Numbered from the stretch's first letter, positions 1 through 11,528 are shown. The stretch: DNA of 64,000 nt from Chromobotia macracanthus (GCA_036877525.1 JAZGTH010000009.1:2881501-2945500), one strand, 5' to 3'. Notes: generated by a model from the sequence alone, not told the origin. A program made the numbers and translations.

Positions 1-300
1 ACTGCCAAAAAGAAAACACATTTTTCTTGAAAATGTGACTCATAACCTTACTGAAATACAGTACAGCCCTTGTGACAACTTTCCTGGGTGACATCATTTA
101 TACATTTTGACATCCCATAATAAGTATCAAAGCTGGAGTTGTGAGGATTATGGGGTAACTGAAACCCCTTTTCACCCTCGGGGTTTCCTGTGTGTTTCTC
201 AGAAATGTGCAATCAGAGATGAGAGCGGAAGGGAGGGCCCAGCGCAGTGATGTAGGTCGAGAAGCAAGAGCAGCGATGTTTTTGTGAGCCGGTGTCTTAC
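1..300 (-). other. thra: thra intron (part), after the second coding exon
   Basis: This is the start of the intron that follows the 301-362 exon on the minus strand. It opens with a consensus donor (GTAAGAC, reading down from 300). The following exon, expected to start with the first zinc finger of the DNA-binding domain (GYIPSYL-type sequence), is not found here and should lie beyond the left edge. No repeat or other element was recognised. Confidence 0.75.
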
Positions 301-362
301 CAGACATGTTCTTCATCGAACACTGGCTGTTCTTTCTCTTCCTTTTCGGGCCATCGAGCCAC
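301..362 (-). CDS. thra: thyroid hormone receptor alpha, second coding exon (N-terminal A/B region)
   Basis: This 62-nt exon encodes part of a ligand-activated nuclear receptor that binds T3 and acts as a transcription factor at thyroid response elements, usually with RXR. It is flanked by a strong pyrimidine-rich acceptor ending in CTGTCTCTAG and a consensus donor (CTG|GTAAGA). In the frame set by the upstream exon it reads R-WLDGPKRKRKNSQCSMKNMS-G. That is the basic segment which in vertebrate TR-alpha proteins lies just before the first zinc finger (human: DGKRKRKNGQCSLK...SMSG). The first base completes an Arg codon and the last base begins a Gly codon, matching the phase of the known gene. 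The KRKRK run is a likely nuclear-localisation element. Identification rests on recalled family sequence, but the match is long and distinctive. The thraa paralogue is more likely than thrab; this is less certain. Confidence 0.93.
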
Positions 363-2499
363 CTAGAGACAGTGAAGAGAAAAACGAGAGAAGTTTGTAT
401 TAGTACACATCACAGAGAGAGCACAGGTGATGTTTTTGCTCTCATTGAATGGCTGGAATTCCCTGTGGTACCATTTAATATAATATTTTATTTTAATATT
501 AACTGCTCCACCAACATGACAACTTGACTCCACCGGTTTGGAGCCTCACAGTTCTTACAATTACTTCATGGTTGACTGACTTTCTAACTTTATAAAGCAG
601 TTAAAAATAGAGGAGCCTATTGTATATTAGCTACTTTACAGTACCTTACAATGAAGTAACATGGCGGGACAATGGAACAATGATGGCTTCATATAACAGG
701 GTACTTGATATATACCAGAGTACTGCTTAAGTACCTATTTCATGCACCATGGTTTTTACATGCCACTCAGACAGAGGTAGCATGAGGATGTCTAAGATCT
801 TTCTATTTTTATGTAACTGTTTTAGTCCATTTAGAATTAAATGCATGGACACCATCCACCTGCAACTAATATAATAATACTTTTAAATTTCATAATAACG
901 TAACTCCTTGGATCCCTCTTAGGCTAACAGAGTGCTATTTTCATTTGATCGAATCTTCTGGTAATTATCAGAAGAACCAAAAACAAGGTTCATGTGATGT
1001 TTCCCCTGAAGCTATTGCCACATCACACACAAGTGCACAAAGGCGATCTTTATTTACACAGCATGGAGGAAAGATTATAGAAAAGGTTTAAAGGCGTCAC
1101 ATTGTTTTTGTCATTCAACATATTGATTCCGCAGCTGTGACGAAACATCATTTATAAATGTCATTTAATAAGCCTGACTGAGGTTCCACCAGGACACTGA
1201 AGCCTCTAGATTTAGTCTCTCATTCTCTCAGGCTCTTGGACAGACGAAAATGTCACTCTTAAGCCCTGCTGACTTTGTCACAGTTACTGTCACTGATGGC
1301 AGTCATTTTCTGCCTTTATAGGGATCTGCTCGTCATAAACAAAAGTCACACCAAACAAACGAAACAGAATCAAACAGCTTTGCATTTTCATCTCATCGTT
1401 CTTCAATTTCTTTTTCTTAATGTTCTCCTTCACCTCAACAATTTCAGCTCAAAAGCAGAATTAACATTTCCAACAGGCAGCGCAGAGGACAGCCTGACCT
1501 GAGTGCTTTTTAGACATGTCCTGGGTAATCAATACTGAAACAAGATTAATTTAACAACAGTCTCCATGATGGCACATACAGTACAATTCCGATTAAAACC
1601 CCTAAACCCCGGACAATTTCTATAGGGAAATCAAAGAGAAATAATGGTGTTTGAGGATGGAAATATAGTGAGACGTGATTGAGTTTACACAGGCATCAAA
1701 ATGCTGAATCAGCTCATTTTTAAAACCCTCCAATGCATGAAAAATTTGTTACATCAGATCTGAAATTGTCATTTTTTCTCTAGTTTTCAAGATGTCAACA
1801 GACTCAAGACACGTGCAAGCAAAACGATTAAACCAATGAAAGTGTAACATTTACATGACAGTACATACTGTTGTGTTATTAAGCGTAACTCTGAAACCGT
1901 GCATGTAAACACGCTTATAAAGACAAACATTTTTCAACATTATAAAGACAAACATAAAGGCAACATTTTTCTTCCCGCTCTGACACTTGCTATAAATAAA
2001 CTTTAGAGGATGCCAGCAAGTCAGAAATGGATGGGGAGGAAAAATCAAATGAATAAATAAACAATAGCTGGCACATGCTCGCTGCAGTAGTCATCAATTA
2101 TTCCGGATGCAAATGGATGTGCTACACAACTTTGGCATTAAGCAAGAAAAGCCACTGCAGTGACCCTGTGATATGAGCTGAGGATGAGCAGATATCATTT
2201 TTCATACAAAGCGATGTACAAGCGATCTACAGTGTGTTTGATCCGATGGAAGTGTGCACTGACATGATGGAAATCATTTCTCATTCAATACACAGCACAA
2301 CAGCATGCCCGATTTAGAAGTAGCAAAAGCAGACGCAATGTTTAATCAAAGCTCCTCCATGCATCACAGGACACCCCAGAAGTGAGCAACCACCACAGCT
2401 TTTCCACTAACAAGAACCTGAGCCTGGTTTAAATCTCTCAGAGACAGATTCCCAATATGAGCAAAGGACCTGATACAGGTACAAGGAGACGAGTCTCAC

Positions 2500-2640
2500 C
2501 TGATGATGCAGTGAGATTGGAGGATGTGCATGGTGAAGCAAACCGTCCGTCTGTTCCTCAGGATTTCTGCTCTTCAGCACATTAACAAGAGTTTGCTGCA
2601 TAAACTACCAGAGCTGGCTGAGCCTAACTAGATTCACTTT
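2500..2640 (-). other. possible alternative 5' exon with good donor, in thra intron
   Basis: On the minus strand the sequence ...CATCATCAG|GTGAGACT at 2500 is a consensus splice donor. An open frame of 34 codons begins at an ATG near 2601 and runs into it in phase 0, the wrong phase to continue the receptor frame in exon 301-362. There is no acceptor to its right, because the neighbouring sequence is purine-rich on the minus strand, so it could only be a first exon. It may equally be a chance match. The right boundary is arbitrary. Confidence 0.15.
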
Positions 2641-2668
2641 AACTCTCTTCCTCTCTTGCATAAGCGCG

Positions 2669-2706
<38 letters not shown>
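2669..2706. repeat. (CT)n-(GT)n microsatellite
   Basis: About 13 CT units are followed by 6 GT units, with no interruption. Further CT-rich sequence follows at 2810-2822. It lies inside the thra intron. Confidence 0.95.
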
Positions 2707-3028
2707 ATTGTGACACACTCCCTCGCTTTGTTTTTTTCTTGCTGTCTCTAACACAGACGTTCACCTGACTTTCACTATTCTTTGCAAATCTTTCTAAGAA
2801 TCTCTCACGCTCTCTCTCTCTCTTAATCCCTCACGTGGCTTGTGATTGGATGTCGTGATCCTTCTCACAGGTGGTAACCGGGGGTTAACAGTCAGAGATG
2901 GAGAAATCGGGCGCCAAGCATGACAAAGCAGAAGAGATGGAGCCCGAGATGTGCCAACATCCATTGGCAAGCCAACTGGTTCTGTCACCTCAGGTTATTT
3001 TCACCATTATTTGCCCAAACCTCTGCGG

Positions 3029-3036
3029 TATTTATA
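3029..3036 (-). promoter_or_regulatory. TATA-box-like sequence, possible intronic promoter
   Basis: On the minus strand the sequence reads GGATATAAATACC, a full TATA consensus. About 160 bp downstream is a splice donor (CACCT|GTGAGAAG, exon end at 2869). Together they could define an alternative first exon of roughly 3005-2869 within the thra intron. No initiator or conserved protein was seen, and TATA matches are frequent in AT-rich DNA. Confidence 0.2.
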
Positions 3037-3375
3037 TCCAGCGAGACTTTTTTAAAACTTTGTTTTTCTTTAATTCTTCACAGTACAAGCAGTGACAGTT
3101 CTGGAGTTAATTCAAGTGAATTAAATAAATAAATAAAATAAAACCATGAAGGGAGTTTAGGGACATGTTTCTCAATGTTGCTAAAGCAAAAAGGAGCATG
3201 TTGTCATAGTTACATCCTGAATTTAGACATCGGTACATGTGTTTGCAATCGCAGTTAGAGTCAGATGATATAAATTTCAATTCTGTCAAACTGGAAATGG
3301 TGATGCAAGGCTAAACATGCGTAAATTACTCTCAGAACACAAAGGGTTACAACAAATGCAGCCCTATCAAGAAAT

Positions 3376-3566
3376 AGCTCACCCTAAAAAAATACATTTT
3401 TGCTCTCACTGAAAAATATCCTGGCCAGTCTTTTCAATATAATCAAAGTAAATGGGGCCTGTGTCGTTTTGCTTCAGCTCGGGAAATGTCATGGAAAAGA
3501 CTAGGATATTCTTTAAAAATATCACTTTTGGGTTTCACAAAAGAAATAAAGTCATACAGGTTTAAG
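3376..3566. mobile_element. degenerate MITE of the common fish 'TAGTTCACCC...' type
   Basis: The left end resembles AGCTCACCCTAAAAAAATAC and the right part TTTCACAAAAGAAATAAAGTCATACAGG. These are decayed versions of sequences found at the ends of a widespread fish short DNA-transposon family (TAGTTCACCCAAAAATG ... GAAAGTCATACAGG). It has no coding capacity. The boundaries are approximate. Confidence 0.5.
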
Positions 3567-4440
3567 AATCAGTAGCGCCGAACGGTTCGACTTGACTGAC
3601 AGGCAGCTGAGAGTCTAAAGAGCTGTTAGATGGTTTTCTCTTATGCAAGGAGACGTTTCTTCCTTACAACTAACAACTAAGAATTTCCTAACAGCTAAAT
3701 CCCTTATTGTGTGTTTGCTGCTCTCTCTCTCCTCTCACCGCCAGCTTTATAAGTGCTTATTTTAGACCCTGTCTAAATGTGACTGGCAGTCCCCACCTAA
3801 TGTCAGAACGAAAGCAACATGCTCACTCAGAGAGACAGAAAGAAAGAGAAGTGCAGAGAAATCGACAAAAAAGCTGTTGTGCTTCATGTGTGTAAATGTG
3901 CATGTGTTGACCTGACAGAGTGAGAGAGCAGATGATATGACTGCAGGTCACATGACTGAAGCTGGAGGGCTGGTGGCTCTGTTACCAAACGCTGTAAACC
4001 TACTAAACTCCACTAAAACTACTACAAAAACTAACGATTAAAAACTGAAATAAGACATTTATTGCTGAGTTAATGGAAAATTTTAAACGAAACTAAAAAC
4101 CAAAGTTTTTGTAGGATCTGAGGCCTGTGTGATACAGATGTTGTGCAAAATCGATTCCATTGACTGATTTGACAGGGGGATCAAATTTTGCACAGTGACA
4201 GGAATGATAACAGTACAAAAAAGTCCAATTAAATTGTGCAAATATTAAACTCTTGCTTCTTGTTTTTAAGTTTACTTCTCTAAGAGGTTTTGCTAATCTT
4301 AAATTCAAAGATCTTGCATATTTCAGATTATTTGGAAATAATTCTGTAAACGTTTGATGATTTCCAACCAAACAAAACATAAATCAAAAACATATTAAAA
4401 AATAGGCCCATAAAATACATTCTAAACAAAAACGGTTTAA

Positions 4441-4640
4441 TGTAACCCACACTGTAACCCTAACAGAAAACGTTCTGCATTTTTACTATTTTAAAAAACT
4501 ATATTTACTATATTTTAATTGTGTTTTTACAAATGAGGACGTCCTCAAAAGGAGGGTTTGCTTAGATTTGTGAAGTTTTGCTGACTTTTAGGTATCAATC
4601 TGTCACCAATATATGTTTAAGTAAATCCACACACTTAGTG
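4441..4640 (+). repeat. dispersed repeat family R1, copy 1 (CA-tailed)
   Basis: It shares a diagnostic order of words with 17384-17575 and, reversed, with 47943-48118: AACCCTAACAGAAAAC, then TTTTTACAAATGAGGAC, then GGTTTGCTTAGATTTGT, then TTTTGCTGACTTTT, then CAATATATG(G)TTAA, ending near a short CA tract. There is no open reading frame. The class is unknown; it may be a non-autonomous element or the tail of a retroelement. Confidence 0.7.
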
Positions 4641-5243
4641 TCTGTATGGCGAATTGGCTCCTGGCTCTCAGTCTGTCTCTCTTCTGGAACGTGAGGGGCT
4701 CATGGGGAACTTGAGTCTGTGCCCTCCTGCAGAGACTAATAGCCAACAAGGCAGTGTGTGTATGGTAGTGTGTGCTGGACTATAACTGGAATTCTCTAAG
4801 GCTCTCCTGATGGCTCCAGGCCTTCTGTTAAAGCATGTATGTCTCTCTGAGTGTCTGTGAGGTAAAGGTTGGTCTCTCAGCGCCTGTCTTCAAACTCAAA
4901 TTCACAGCACAGAGCCAGAAACACACTCGCGGTGTGAGCTGTACACACATACAGCAGCAAATGGAGCCAGTTACCGGGAAAACTGAATTATGTAGGAGAC
5001 TGTGTGCGCTGAGCAGAAAATGTTACTCTCCCAAAGCATCACCACGTGAGATTGAAAAATTAAATAAACACATGCAGACGCGGAGAGAACTTCACACAGC
5101 AGGAAAACAAAATCACTGCGAAGTGTCACTTAAAGCAGGGACCAGGGGCCCGGTAGTGGTACTGAAGGGGTCCATGATTTGGGGACATCAGACAAACATT
5201 AGTTCTGAAATCAGTTCTTAAAATGATCAGAGGTGTGGCTCAC

Positions 5244-5299
5244 CGTTTCTCTTCTCCCTCTGATTGGTTTGAGTCCTGCTCCTTGGGCATGTGTTCCAT
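5244..5299 (-). CDS. thra: thyroid hormone receptor alpha, first coding exon (translation start)
   Basis: The ATG at 5299-5297 opens MEHMPKEQDSNQSEGEEK plus two bases (CG) that complete an Arg codon with the 301-362 exon, giving ...GEEKRWLDGPKRKRK.... This short acidic, hydrophilic N-terminus is the form recalled for cyprinid TR-alpha (MEHMPKEQD...SEGEEK). The donor is CG|GTGAGCC. The start is secured by an in-frame TGA immediately before the ATG (5302-5300). The Kozak context is modest (T at -3, G at +4). The exon is 56 nt of coding plus 195 nt of 5' UTR. The protein itself acts in the nucleus as a T3-dependent activator or, without ligand, a repressor. Confidence 0.93.
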
Positions 5300-5401
5300 T
5301 CACCTTATTTCCATCCAGCGGCCAATCATGTGAGACTGTGGCGGGCCCCACCCTCGAATGCACGCCTGTCATTCGCGGGTTGTGATGAGTCAGACAGTCA
5401 T
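5300..5401 (-). promoter_or_regulatory. thra: upstream ATGs / uORFs in the thra leader
   Basis: Three upstream starts are visible on the minus strand. One at 5401 makes a 3-codon ORF (M-T-V-stop, ending at 5390). One at 5329 makes a 9-codon ORF whose TGA abuts the receptor ATG. One at 5372 opens a frame that overlaps the receptor start in a different frame, reaches the donor at 5244 in phase 0 after 43 codons, and stays open through the 301-362 exon. Such leaders commonly lower and tune translation of the main frame; that role is inferred here. Confidence 0.6.
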
Positions 5402-5494
5402 CGGACGGCTTTGCGACGCGACGCTCGCAAACCAAGTCGCCTCACTCTCCAAACCAGACGCGCAGTGATAATGCAACAATCAGTGTGATGAGGT
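5300..5494 (-). other. thra: thra 5' UTR within the start exon, with splice acceptor
   Basis: Reading down the minus strand, the exon begins at 5494 after an excellent acceptor (GATTGTCTCTTTTTTTGTAG|ACC). The acceptor shows that this is not the first exon and that a non-coding exon lies to the right. The UTR is markedly richer in G+C and CpG than its surroundings, especially 5340-5470 (for example GCGACGCGACGCTCGC on the plus strand), so an alternative transcription start here is also possible. It contains three upstream ATGs, listed separately. Confidence 0.8.
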
Positions 5495-6447
5495 CTACAA
5501 AAAAAGAGACAATCAAAATTAATATGCATGCAAAACATCACAATTGCTATTTAGATGAATTATTTACCTTAAAATGCAAACTAAAATGTACAACCGAACT
5601 GACTCCCTGTAGTCTTAAATCTTCACTTGTCAGTGTGACTTTTCGCTAGTCGTCTTTCCCGTGTGACACGCTTCCCATGAGCTCACCTGTGCATTACCGA
5701 CTTTCCAGAAACACAACTCAGATTATCTAGACCATAATCCCATTTTTCCCTATACAAAAAAAACCTTGTTCAAACCCACTAATCTCACATGAAACATTAG
5801 AGATACTTTATCCTTGACAACAACCTTTGGTGTTAAAACCTGCATAAACTGCACAGGCTCTGCAGACTCAATCTGGATTAGAATAGAGATTAAAACTAAA
5901 GATTGTACAGGCCACCAGTCACAATAGATTCTGATGATCAGGCCCATTATCTCGCTATCACAGATGAAAAAAGTTCATCTTGCCCATGCATGATAATTAC
6001 TAGCAACGTTTACACAAAGTTATAATGTTGCTCCTACACAGATGGGCAAAAAATAGGAAAATGTGAAACGTAGCACAGAAGGCAGATTGAAAAACATGTG
6101 GGGGGGCTAGAGATTGGAGTGCATGAGGAAGCTGCACTGACACTGTGAGAAATCTGGTGTGGAAATATGCAGCGCTAATCAGCTAATTCGAGAGATAAGG
6201 ACTGTGTCACTATGGAGATATCAAGTTTAAAAGGACACGTACAGAAGCCCACAGGGTCCTGGTTTTGTGATCTGAACCCAAAGTTATCTTGACAAAACAT
6301 CACGCATCTTTTTTTCTTAAGAACACAAGACAGAAAGATAACAGCAGGATCTCATTATTAGCAGTAACACAACATTATTATTACTAACATTATATATAAA
6401 ACACACAGACCAGGCATTATATATATACATCAGTCTCTGGGCTTATT

Positions 6448-6469
6448 CTATATATATATATATATATAT
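6448..6469. repeat. (TA)n microsatellite
   Basis: Eleven TA units, with further short TATATA runs just upstream at 6390-6427. Confidence 0.9.
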
Positions 6470-6635
6470 TGTACAGTATTTAGAACGAACTGTGTACAGT
6501 ATGCAGACACAGCCGCACTGAAGCCAAAACACAACCGATGAGATTAGAAAGAGGAAATGAGTGTGTACAAGCAAACTGGGGATTTGGCAATGCAACCCAT
6601 CAGCACCCAAATTTAGTCTGTTTTGTTTCTGTCAC

Positions 6636-6650
6636 AGGTCAATGGGGTCA
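6636..6650 (+). promoter_or_regulatory. DR3-like nuclear receptor element
   Basis: AGGTCA-ATG-GGGTCA is a direct repeat of two nuclear-receptor half-sites spaced by 3 bp, the arrangement preferred by VDR-RXR. TR-RXR prefers a spacing of 4. One such match in 64 kb can arise by chance. Confidence 0.25.
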
Positions 6651-8454
6651 GACAACATGAGTCACAGCTGAGACGCTGTCCAAATTTCTTTCTGCTGACA
6701 AGTTATTCTCTGTCAGATGTCTGGCCGCCTTTACAAAGGCAAATTCTTCTTTGAAAATGATACATTGTGGGCAAATTCACAAAATGCTGTCCGTTGACAG
6801 ATGTGCCTGCGTGTGTGTAAGTGTGTATCAATGTTCCTATAGTGTTTATTGTGTTCACAGTTACCAAGCACCCTCCCCTAAACCTAAGATGACGGTGTAT
6901 GCCGCGTGGGCTCACTGAATCTGTCCATGAATGGATGGCTCTGAACCAGAGAGGGAATTAGATATTTTTACAGTGTGTGAAGAGAAAGAAAGAAGATCCG
7001 ACAGCTTAAGCTGGAAGAAAGCATGATCACACAGCTGAGAGGTGCCACGAAAGGCTCCACGGCTTTGCTGGCACCTGGCATCAAGATCGGTTTCATCCGA
7101 TCCCATCACAAGCGAACGTCGCTGAATACAGATGTAGCCGGGCTCCAAAAAGTTCAGTTCACCCAAACTGCATTTAAAGGCAGTTAAGAACGCATAACGA
7201 ACAACATGAACTTTGTTCAGTTTCAATTCGAGATTTGTTTAATTATGCCGTGACTAAAAAATGAGACTTAAACAAAAATAAAACAAGACTTTTAGGTTTA
7301 ACTTGTTACTGTAATGCTAAATTTTAGCATAAAAAGTAATGCATAATACACCCTATGCATAGAATTTGGAAAAAGTTCTCTTGGCAGGACAAAACAATTC
7401 ATACGTAATTAAGACTGTATTTTTATCTACAAAATAATTTCAAACATTTAAGCATACACCTCTCGATCAAAAGTTTTCAATATCATGAGAAACATTTCAG
7501 TCAAGTGACTTTGTAAATTTGTGACTGGTAGTGTATGAACGTATTAATACCCTTTTTTTTTTGCTCTGTCAATAAAAACAACAGTAATGATGCAGTAAGT
7601 AATGTATGCAATCATGAAATCATAGACCCACCCTTCCTTTCTAAATCCGATCACAAGTGAACAGACACACCACATGCACCAGGTTTAAGCAGGGCCTCAG
7701 AAACCTGTGCATTATAACACACTGCATGATAAAGGGTGCATGTATTTTGGCATGCAGCTGTCTTATATTCTGACTGCAGAGGTGCTCTGCAGTTCAAGGG
7801 CATGGCAGCGTAGTGAGCCGGTGTGTGATGCAACCCTTTGACAATAGAGCCAAGAGGACGTTTGCTCAGCATTAGTTAATGCTCGACTGGCCTCTCATCT
7901 TTCACCAGATGAGCCTGTTCGCATATTTAGCAGCCTAACAGGTCTTTTCATCAGCTGCCCTGATGATGTGTGTATTAAAGGGCACAAAAATCTATTTCAC
8001 ACACACAGAACAATGTGTGTGTGATCATTTATTAATGCTGATCATTGGGACTGCTGCAACTAATTACAATAATTAGTCCACAATGATTAGCAAAGGATAC
8101 AGGAGGATTATGGGTTATGAGAGAGAATATGTTCAATCGATACCTTTATAAGTAATTCTAATTCCTTAGTGGTGGAGAGCTTTAAGCCCTGCCTCCCATG
8201 GCTACATGTATATGCAGACGGTTTTATTGCCACACAGCCCCTGTATGTAGGAGGTCCACTGCCCTCTCCTGTCAGGTCAAGGGCAAAATCTTAAAGCTCC
8301 ATACAATCAAACATAACAGGATCTATAAAAGCAGCTTTACAAGCCAGGGTTCCTGTTAAACATGCGACCGAGCAAGAACAGGGGCAGCAAGGAGACCCGC
8401 AGAATGAGAGGTTCGGAGGGAAACAGAGTTAGACCGAAAGGCAGATGAAGTGAG

Positions 8455-8872
8455 TTTAAAGAAATTGTTCACCTGAAAACAAACATTACAAACATCGGCC
8501 TGACAATTACAGATTCATATGCAAATTCATTCATCCGGTATGACACCGTTCACATAGCTCTTTTCCATACAATGAAAGTGAATGAGGACTGGGACCGTCA
8601 AACTCACGATAAAAACACGATAAAACTAGCCCACGCATCTTCTGCACTACACTCCAAGTTTTATTCCAAGCAGTTTGATCTTTGTGTGTGTGAACAGACA
8701 GAAATGTAATTTGTAATTCCCTTAAAATCTCTCAACAGCATTGGTCACCACCGACTTTCATTATGTGGTATAGAATTTGAGCCACAGAAGAATGAAAAAC
8801 AAATGGGTTTTGAAATACATGAGAATGAGTAAACACTGACAGGACTTTCCGTTTTGGGTGACTTTCTTTAAA
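8455..8872. mobile_element. MITE with TTTAAAGAAA..TTCACC-type inverted ends, near full length
   Basis: The left end TTTAAAGAAATTGTTCACC and right end GGGTGACTTTCTTTAAA form an imperfect terminal inverted repeat enclosing 418 bp. Inside are words typical of this fish family: CCATACAATGAAAGTGAATGAGG near the left, and ATGAGAATGAGTAAACACTG near the right. There is no transposase frame, so it is non-autonomous. Related partial copies are at 12000-12168, 13790-13830, 21740-21921 and 35680-35975. Confidence 0.65.
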
Positions 8873-9023
8873 TCCATGTGAGCCCAGGATTTTGGGCCCT
8901 TGTTTGTTAATGATAAAACGTGTTGGTTTGTGAAACAGAGCTAGAAAAAGTGCAACGAAAGCCAAAAACACAAGCAGGTCACATTTATATTAAATGGAGC
9001 AATGCAGGTATCAACGCTGCACC

Positions 9024-9042
9024 TGTGTGTGTGTGTGTGTGT
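9024..9042. repeat. (GT)n microsatellite
   Basis: About nine GT units. Confidence 0.85.
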
Positions 9043-11528
9043 ATGTTCTGTGTGTGAACGGGTAATGCTTAACATATATGTTGACACAGTTATAAAAACT
9101 GCAGCAGGTGCAGCTGAATAAGGTCTGCAGCCTCATTTTTCTTCCTGTATCTTTGCCGGTGGTTTCTGTATTCTCTGATGCGTCACTGAAAACTTTTTAA
9201 TTGGCACAAAGCATGATATTTCTTGCTGTGTTTTCCTTCTTCCTCTGTGTTTTCTGGGTAATTGAATGCTTTTAAATGCGGGCTTGGAAGCACCATGAAA
9301 AAGAATAATTAGGGACTATGTTGCAGAGCTGAAATGTCTCTGCTAGTCTCTCTTTCTTATCACCCAGATTATTCCAATCAAATTAATCGAATAAATAGCA
9401 AATGATCACCTATAACATTATCTTGCATGAAAAGCTTCCAAATGAACATAATGTAATTATATTTGCACTGAATAGACATGACAAAAATGGCTTTGGAATC
9501 AATGTAGTGTCTGCTTCATTTTGAAATACTTCATAGACCACATTTACAAATTTACAGCCCTAAATAAAACACAGACATAAGTAATCATCCATAAAGAAGA
9601 ATCATCCTCAGTTGGGGGAACCGACATCATAACCGGTTTACCTAATAACCACAGTTTGGTAATAACTGAATACTGATGCTTCAGAATATAGAGGATGCTG
9701 TGTGATTTGATATGATATCATTTAAGATAACAGGTGCAAATGTCATTAAGCCGGTTACAGAGCACCATCTCTTAATGACTGTTTCATAATGAAGCCAATG
9801 TGAGATTTTTAATTAAACAAAGTTGTGTGGAAATTGAGATACATTAGAAGGCAGAAGACAATGTAAACAGAGGCTGCTAAATTAAAAGCTAGTTGTATCT
9901 TAGGAGAAGCACAATCATGTTTCCCAAGGCAGGAAATGCTGAAGTTTCACCTCTGTATGAACGTGTCATTCTGTAAGTATATGTGTTGTTACTGTGAGCG
10001 ACACAGAATATCGTCTCTCAGTGTTGATGAGATGATCGCATCAGACAGTAACAGGTTTAGCTTACCACCCACATCTACAAAACCTGATCTAACCCCACCT
10101 TCCTCTCTTTCTTTCTCTGTTTGAGGTGGAGGGGCTGGTGGATCAAGCTGGTGATGTCTTATTGAGGTAGTTTGACATGTCTGATTACTGTCACTGACTT
10201 GTTAGTCAGCTGTACGGTGACTTGTCTGGTTGACATATATGAGAAAGTGAGACAAAGTAAACAGTACAAAACCAGCAACAATCAGCATAAACAAATATGT
10301 AACATATATATGCACATATACACACGTAATTAATGCATACAGCATATCATATAAATCAAATAACATACAAATTGTTTTTTCACATATTTGTATGTTTGTT
10401 TAGAGTATATTGAATATATTAAATATAGAGTACATTGGTGAGTTCAAAAGCATTATAGTGAGATTTAATAAACATTTATGCAACATTTATTCCTAATTTA
10501 CTCAAAAAAATAATAAAATAAAATATATTCAATCAGCTGTTTAGGAATGCCGATGCAGACAATTTCAAAACACAAATACTGGCATAATTCCTTTTGGCCA
10601 ACATGTCAGATTATTACTTCTGCCTCCTCTGAACCTGAAGGATTTGTGTTGGTGATTATAGATGATCAGATCTCTTCTAATAAACCAACAAACCAAGTGA
10701 CGACGATTCTGCATTTTCAACCCTTTGCACGTTGTTTTTCCTGCATTAATCACCACAGACGTTTATTGTGTTTTAATAATCCTCATGTTATCAGTTATTT
10801 GTTTAGCATCACTACCTGACGGTTCAGGAAAATGAATGGGATGAGAGAGATTATGCAGCGGTTATCCAGCGTAAAGTCGCTCTGCCCGGGGAAGCTTCGA
10901 TGTACACAGAAAGCTCTACAAAGTCACTTCCCATGGGCACAGATGGATGTTTTAGTGAAAACAAAAAGGGAAAAGGAAGGGCATTGTGGGAAACTGACCA
11001 TACATAATCCCCCCCACCACCACACACACACAAATTTACAAACTACTCCCCTTCAAAGAGCACCAGGCCTCCTCCCTCATTCCAACGCCTTGGCAAAAGC
11101 AGGTGAAGACGCTGCCAAGAATGCGACTCCGTTTGAAAAACGAATTGGAGCCTTTCCCCCTCTTGACCTCACTGTGTCTGAGACAGACCAATCAGAAGAA
11201 AGGTTTGATGGGAGATTCTGAGAGATGAGATCTCCGCAGATTTGCAGACTTTGTGCATAGCTAAATTACGCTGTATTAATGTTTCACAAGGCCAGTCAGT
11301 CACGCATAAAAAATGAACAATTCATTTTTGATGACACTACACTAATAGGAATTACCCGAACCTCACAACTTACCAAGTGATCTTACTTTGTGACGTAAAA
11401 AACAGACACAATTTGGAAACCTGGACTATTGTTAACGTTTTAACTTGACAAACGTAAAATCACAGTGCACATAGACATAAAAAACAAAGACATGACGCAA
11501 CACACAAGTACATCACTCTGCATTTCAA
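9043..11528. other. intronic sequence without genes
   Basis: Nothing recognised. A 129-codon plus-strand frame at 10832-11221 has no family resemblance, low-complexity HHHTHTN-type content and no flanking splice signals of note, and is treated as random. Confidence 0.6.

Larger units (their letters stand above)
363..5243 (-). other. thra: thra intron between the first two coding exons
   Basis: This is a 4.9-kb intron bounded by GTGAGCC at its 5' end (5243 down) and CTGTCTCTAG at its 3' end. It holds a CT/GT microsatellite, one degenerate MITE (3376-3566), one copy of a dispersed CA-tailed repeat (4441-4640), and signals of a possible alternative promoter or exon at 2.4-3.04 kb, listed separately. 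The stretches 363-2400 and 3600-4440 show nothing recognisable. Confidence 0.85.
5495..8454. other. intronic sequence without genes
   Basis: No gene, RNA or clear transposon was seen. A short TA microsatellite lies at 6448-6469 and a DR3-type nuclear-receptor half-site pair at 6636-6650; the rest is unremarkable AT-rich sequence. Confidence 0.6.

Noticed and set aside
301..362. Reading exon 301-362 as VARWPEKEEKEQPVFDEEHVW
   Set aside because: This is the phase-0 reading and matches no known protein. The alternative frame gives the TR-alpha segment and agrees in phase with the start exon. The frame is kept only as the tail of the overlapping uORF.
2898..3095. Plus-strand frame MEKSGAKHDKAEEMEPEM...
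   Set aside because: The first 33 codons look protein-like and the ATG context is fair. There is only a weak donor (CAG|GTTATT), no family match, and a competing minus-strand reading, so it is not called as a gene.
10832..11221. 129-codon plus-strand frame
   Set aside because: No family resemblance and part of it is a CACACA/CCCCACC low-complexity stretch; treated as random.
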